A DNA stretch of 64,000 nucleotides from JAFDVL01 sp043783625 (lineage in GTDB: Bacteria > Acidobacteriota > Blastocatellia > RBC074), in NCBI GenBank assembly GCA_043783625.1, contig JAYVZE010000200.1:1-64000 (forward strand), written 5' to 3'. The first letter of the stretch is position 1, and each line of letters begins with the position of its first letter. The notes below the pieces were generated by a model that did not search any database, was not told where the DNA came from, and worked only from the letters and a program-made list of their open reading frames with translations. The translations under genes were made by a program, and so were the position numbers. Below, one piece after another: positions 60,700-64,000 of the stretch.

Positions 60700-62259
60700 T
60701 TACTTCAACTTCAGCCGTAGAATCGTCAATGAATGCGCCGGGAAGGTATAACTAAATCCGTTGTTCGCAATCGAAGCAGTCATCGTGCGCGTCACGGGTC
60801 TGATTTTTTTGTCATCGCCGAACGTGTGCGTAGCTTTCAGGTCAGGATGATTCATTTCCCACACGCCGACTTCGCTTTGCAAGCTGCCTTCCTGATTATC
60901 AATGCGCGTAGTCAGGTCTTTGTCTTTGCTGCGATTCAGTACGTTGACGTAAACGGTTTTGTCATTCGCGTTGTAAGTCGTCGAAACATCCAGATATTTC
61001 AGCGGCGCACGATTGCCGACTTTGTAAGTGGGTGCTGAGACATAAGCATCCACCGATTGATTACCTTTTTGTTTGGTGAATTCGACCAGCGGGAAATAGA
61101 TCGGTTGCAAAAACAGCCCTTGTTTATTGGTCGTGATCGGCGCGATGACGTTGACCATCTGGGCGATATTCGCCATTTTGACTACGTCGGCGCGGCGGAA
61201 GAACGAATTGAAAAACATCCCCATCGCCAGCGCGTCTTCAAAGTTGTAAGGCTCTTCGAGCTTCTTTTCGTTGAAGGCGCGATACCAGACGTTCCATTCG
61301 TCGTAAGCAATAAAAATCGGACGGGGATTTTGCTGACGATTTTGCGCTTCCTTGATCTGGCTGGCCGTGACATTGATGTAATTATCAATCGTTTGTGAGT
61401 TCGCCATGAACTTCTCGAAATCGTTATCGCGGTTGTTGATGTAAGTATGCAGCGCGATGTAATCGGCCTGATTGCGCAACGTTTCGAGCACGGTGCGGTT
61501 CCAATGCATCCAGTCCGCCGTCGGTCCGTAATTACTCGATCCACTCGCAATCAACTTGATGCTGGGATCGGTTGAGCGCATGGCTTTGCCAGCTTCGAGC
61601 GCGAATTTGGAATACTCCTCAGCGCTCTTGTTGCCGAGTTGCCACGGGCCGTCAATCTCATTGCCGAGCGCCCAGAATTTCACCTTGTAAGGTTGCTCGC
61701 GGCCATTCTTGCGGCGTTGTTCGGCCCAGTAAGTATTTTTAGATTCGTTGCAATACTCGACCCAATGCCGCGCTTCATCAATCGTTCCCAGTCCAAGATT
61801 GACGCAGATGTAAGGCTCTGTGCCAATCGTCTCGCAATACTTCAAAAATTCATCGGTGCCAAAACGATTGCTTTCCAAATCGTCCCACGCCAGGTCTTTG
61901 CGCATCGGACGCTGATCTTTCGGTCCGATGCCGTCTTTCCAGTTATAACCCGAAGCGAAATTTCCGCCCGGCCAACGCAGGATCGAAACGTTGAGTTGCT
62001 TAACGACTTCCATCACGTCTTTGCGATAGCCGTCTTTGTCAGATAGCGGACTGCCTTCTTCATAAATGCCGCCGTAAATCATGCGCCCCAAATGCTCGGC
62101 GAAATTACCGAACAGCAGTTTGTCTACTTCGCCGATGGTTCGGTCAGTGTCTATTTTGATGCGGGCTTGCGGTGCTTGGCCTTGTGCAAAGACGAGGCTG
62201 TTGCACAGCAAACAAGCAGTGATGATGGTTGTGAGTAAGCGGGTGATTTTTAGTTGCAT
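60700..62259 (-). CDS. Secreted alpha-L-arabinofuranosidase, GH51
   Basis: 519 residues with signal peptide to LVFAQ. GH51 landmarks: FGNFAEHLGRMIYGGIYEEGSPL, ILRWPGGNFASGYNWKDGIGP, the acid/base Glu in FWALGNEIDGPWQLG and the nucleophile Glu in IAYDEWNVWYRA. The C-terminal beta-sandwich domain (VYVNVLNRSKDKDLTTRI, YTFPAHSLTILRLKLK) is also present. It removes arabinofuranose side chains from arabinan, arabinoxylan or rhamnogalacturonan. GH51 enzymes are often cytoplasmic; the clear signal peptide here points to the periplasm or outside. Confidence 0.94.
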   Translation of the reverse strand: MQLKITRLLTTIITACLLCNSLVFAQGQAPQARIKIDTDRTIGEVDKLLFGNFAEHLGRMIYGGIYEEGSPLSDKDGYRKDVMEVVKQLNVSILRWPGGNFASGYNWKDGIGPKDQRPMRKDLAWDDLESNRFGTDEFLKYCETIGTEPYICVNLGLGTIDEARHWVEYCNESKNTYWAEQRRKNGREQPYKVKFWALGNEIDGPWQLGNKSAEEYSKFALEAGKAMRSTDPSIKLIASGSSNYGPTADWMHWNRTVLETLRNQADYIALHTYINNRDNDFEKFMANSQTIDNYINVTASQIKEAQNRQQNPRPIFIAYDEWNVWYRAFNEKKLEEPYNFEDALAMGMFFNSFFRRADVVKMANIAQMVNVIAPITTNKQGLFLQPIYFPLVEFTKQKGNQSVDAYVSAPTYKVGNRAPLKYLDVSTTYNANDKTVYVNVLNRSKDKDLTTRIDNQEGSLQSEVGVWEMNHPDLKATHTFGDDKKIRPVTRTMTASIANNGFSYTFPAHSLTILRLKLK

Positions 62260-62278
62260 GAATTTTCTCCGGTTTAGG

Positions 62279-62347
62279 AACGCACGCTCCCTCGCGTGCC
62301 ATCGTGGATTTCTTTCTGCTGAGACTGCACGCGGGGGCGCGTGCGTT
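62279..62347. repeat. Inverted repeat between GH51 and esterase genes
   Basis: 21-nt arms (62279-62299, 62327-62347) with two mismatches, GC-rich, AACGCACGC...CGCGTGC. It ends a few bases before the esterase stop. Not related to the other repeat families seen here. Confidence 0.72.
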
Positions 62348-62352
62348 TCGAG

Positions 62353-63555
62353 CTATTTTTGAAACAACCTCGGAGCAAAATCTTTTAAGTCGCGCCGCCA
62401 CGTTTGCCATTCATGGTCTGTGCCCGGCGATTCGTAATAAACGTGTTTGATGCCCGCTTTATCGAGCGTTTGATGAAAGCCGTTGACGCCCTGATACATC
62501 CGTTCCGGCTCTTTCGTGCCAATGCCGACCCAGACCAAACGCACTTTTTTATTAAAGCTCACCGCGTCGCTGAGTACGCCGCCAAACGCAGTCTTGAGAT
62601 CAACTGGCCCTCCGCCCATACCGCCGCCCACCCCGCTGAATCCACCGAGGTGAGAAAAGACATCGAGATGTTTCAGCGTGATCTGGAACGTTTGCATGCC
62701 GCCCATCGAAAGCCCCGCCATCGCGCGGTTTTCGCGGGCTGGAATCGTGCGGTAGGTTTTGTCTACGAAGGGAATCAGTGCTTGCGTCAGGTCGTCTTCA
62801 AAGGCTGAAAACATTTCCTGCATCGCCTTTGCTCGGTCAGGCGAAGCGGGCGGGCCGCTTACTGCTGGTGCAGCTTGGCCAGCGCGTTTCGCATAACCAT
62901 ATGCCATCACGATGATCATCGGTTTGGTTTTACCTTCAGCGAGCAGGTTATCAAGAATCACGTTGGCGCGCCCTTGCCTGATCCAACCTGTTTCATCTTC
63001 GCCGCCGCCGTGTTGCAAATAGAGTACGGGAAATCGTTGCTTGGTTTGCGTTTCATAACTCGGCGGCAAATAAACCATCGCGTGCCGCCAACTGCCAGTT
63101 ATTTTTGAGTTATACCAAACGTCGCGCACCTGTCCGTGCGGCACATCTTTAATGGAATAATAAGTCGAACCTGGCTCTGGCACTTCAACGGCGCTGGCGT
63201 ATTTGCTGCCGCCGAAAAAAGACTGGCTGCCCGTGTCGCCCACGTCTGCGCCATCTACAACAAAGTTGTAATAGTGCAAACCGGGAACCATCGGCAGTGT
63301 CGTATACGTCCAGAATCCATCGGCTTGTTTTTCCATGTCAGCTTTCGGATTGCTCCAGAAATTGATTCTGACTTTGGTGGCGTCAGGAGCTTTCACGCGT
63401 AACTGAACTCGTCCAGTGTTATCTACTTTGGGATATTCCGCGCCCCAAACATTCGTGGTAGCAGGCTGAAAATTTCCCGCTTCCTGTGCATAACTAAAAC
63501 TCGCAAAAAGTACGCAACATAAAACAGCACATAGGGTGCTCAAAATTCTTTTCAT
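62353..63555 (-). CDS. Secreted CE1-type (feruloyl/acetyl-xylan esterase-like) esterase with N-terminal early-set domain
   Basis: About 400 residues from ATG 63555, with GAGGAG 7 nt upstream; a GTG 18 nt earlier overlaps the preceding stop. Signal peptide to SYAQ; a CBM48/early-set domain (VQLRVKAPDATKVRINFW, YTTLPMVPGLHYYNFVVDGADV); then an alpha/beta hydrolase: HAMVYLPPSYETQ, FPVLYLQHGGGEDETGW, nucleophile Ser in AMAGLSMGGMQ and catalytic His in YESPGTDHEWQTWR. This architecture is common in feruloyl and acetyl-xylan esterases of plant-cell-wall loci. The leaving acid is not decided by sequence. Confidence 0.9.
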   Translation of the reverse strand: MKRILSTLCAVLCCVLFASFSYAQEAGNFQPATTNVWGAEYPKVDNTGRVQLRVKAPDATKVRINFWSNPKADMEKQADGFWTYTTLPMVPGLHYYNFVVDGADVGDTGSQSFFGGSKYASAVEVPEPGSTYYSIKDVPHGQVRDVWYNSKITGSWRHAMVYLPPSYETQTKQRFPVLYLQHGGGEDETGWIRQGRANVILDNLLAEGKTKPMIIVMAYGYAKRAGQAAPAVSGPPASPDRAKAMQEMFSAFEDDLTQALIPFVDKTYRTIPARENRAMAGLSMGGMQTFQITLKHLDVFSHLGGFSGVGGGMGGGPVDLKTAFGGVLSDAVSFNKKVRLVWVGIGTKEPERMYQGVNGFHQTLDKAGIKHVYYESPGTDHEWQTWRRDLKDFAPRLFQK

Positions 63556-63569
63556 ATTTTTACTCCTCT

Positions 63570-64000
63570 TCACTTGTTAATTAATTTCTGTTTCCGCGCT
63601 TTGACGTCAGCGGGCATTGGCTTAACTTCGCCGACACTCACGGTGATGTCTTTGATCGGCTTGTCATCAGCATCAAGCAACCGCGCGCAAAAATCTGTAG
63701 CTCCACCGCCATTCACAATCGCGGCGCGAATGATGTTCTGCCCTTTGTTGAGCGTCAGCCTTTTAGAAACGCCGTCATCAATCACAGCCTGACGGTCGCC
63801 ATAAATTCCGATAACCTCTTTGCCGTTGACCCACCAAACTGAAGCCGCGTTGGAACCAATTGCCAGCCGCACATCTTTCAGCTCGCGCGGACTATTGATA
63901 ACAGTTACTGCCCAAAACAAAACATCGGATGTTTTTTTGCTTTGCGCACTCGCGAAGTGAAAAAGGTTGACGTTGTAATTCAACGTATCCAACGCATGCC
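63570..64000 (-). CDS. C-terminal part of a larger protein, cut by the window edge
   Basis: The frame stays open to base 64000, so at least 143 residues are visible and the true start is beyond the window. The visible part is a beta-rich module: VLFWAVTVINSPRELKDVRLAIGSNAASVWWVNGKEVIG, RLTLNKGQNIIRAAIVNGGGATDFCARLLDADDKPI. It resembles the galactose-binding-type or accessory sandwich at the end of plant-polysaccharide enzymes. Being translationally adjacent to the CE1-type esterase, it is likely another secreted hydrolase. Identity unknown. Confidence 0.65.
   Translation of the reverse strand, partial: HALDTLNYNVNLFHFASAQSKKTSDVLFWAVTVINSPRELKDVRLAIGSNAASVWWVNGKEVIGIYGDRQAVIDDGVSKRLTLNKGQNIIRAAIVNGGGATDFCARLLDADDKPIKDITVSVGEVKPMPADVKARKQKLINK

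Noticed and set aside
1..64000. Defence island, prophage, biosynthetic gene cluster or tRNA-associated integration
   Set aside because: No restriction, toxin, integrase, capsid, NRPS/PKS or tRNA gene could be found on either strand.

Overview
The window looks like the chromosome of an Acidobacteriota member, most likely near class Blastocatellia. This is inferred from three ~1,100-residue Oar-type TonB-dependent receptors (carboxypeptidase-regulatory domain, plug, barrel) with no SusD partner, the futalosine menaquinone enzyme MqnA, moderate GC with clean Shine-Dalgarno sites, and many long palindromic repeats between genes. I see no rRNA, tRNA, CRISPR array, prophage or origin.

Region 1 (1-20.3 kb) is mostly housekeeping. 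A coupled minus-strand set encodes a PLDc_N-like small membrane protein, a gluconate-dehydrogenase subunit-3-like Tat protein and a serine hydrolase. After it come YqeY and an RNB ribonuclease, a DUF3592 protein and an enoyl-CoA hydratase, a MeaB GTPase fused to methylmalonyl-CoA epimerase, a parvulin lipoprotein, MtnP with a BamD-like protein and a PfkB kinase, DapF, a two-component pair, NDH-2, a TatD nuclease, MqnA and an S9 peptidase.

Region 2 (20.4-44.1 kb), all on the minus strand, is an L-rhamnose and plant-polysaccharide locus. It holds rhamnulokinase, an Oar-type receptor, L-rhamnose isomerase, a fused rhamnulose-1-phosphate aldolase/dehydrogenase, a GH106 alpha-L-rhamnosidase, a HEAT-like protein and an SGNH esterase. 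Next come a DUF1479 dioxygenase, an alditol-oxidase-like flavoprotein, a YVTN propeller, a TPR protein and a second receptor. A REP-associated tyrosine transposase (RAYT) sits between two copies of its probable palindromic element, inside the rhamnose genes; a third copy lies 5 kb away.

Region 3 (44.6-64.0 kb), also minus strand, begins with an unusual regulator: an IclR-type helix-turn-helix joined to a periplasmic-binding-protein-like sensor. It continues with an amidohydrolase, a GlcG/HbpS-like protein, a third receptor, a cupin, a cytochrome-PQQ sugar dehydrogenase, an FAD monooxygenase, a PQQ dehydrogenase with a triheme cytochrome, a GH3, a small membrane protein, an ACMSD-like amidohydrolase, a GH51 arabinofuranosidase, a CE1-type esterase and a protein cut by the window edge.

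Together regions 2 and 3 suggest breakdown of rhamnose- and arabinose-rich, possibly feruloylated, pectin: secreted GH106, GH51, GH3 and esterases free the sugars, Oar-type receptors import products across the outer membrane, and RhaI, RhaB and the aldolase/dehydrogenase convert rhamnose to dihydroxyacetone phosphate and lactate. The periplasmic PQQ and cytochrome proteins would feed electrons to respiration. No inner-membrane sugar permease is visible in the window.
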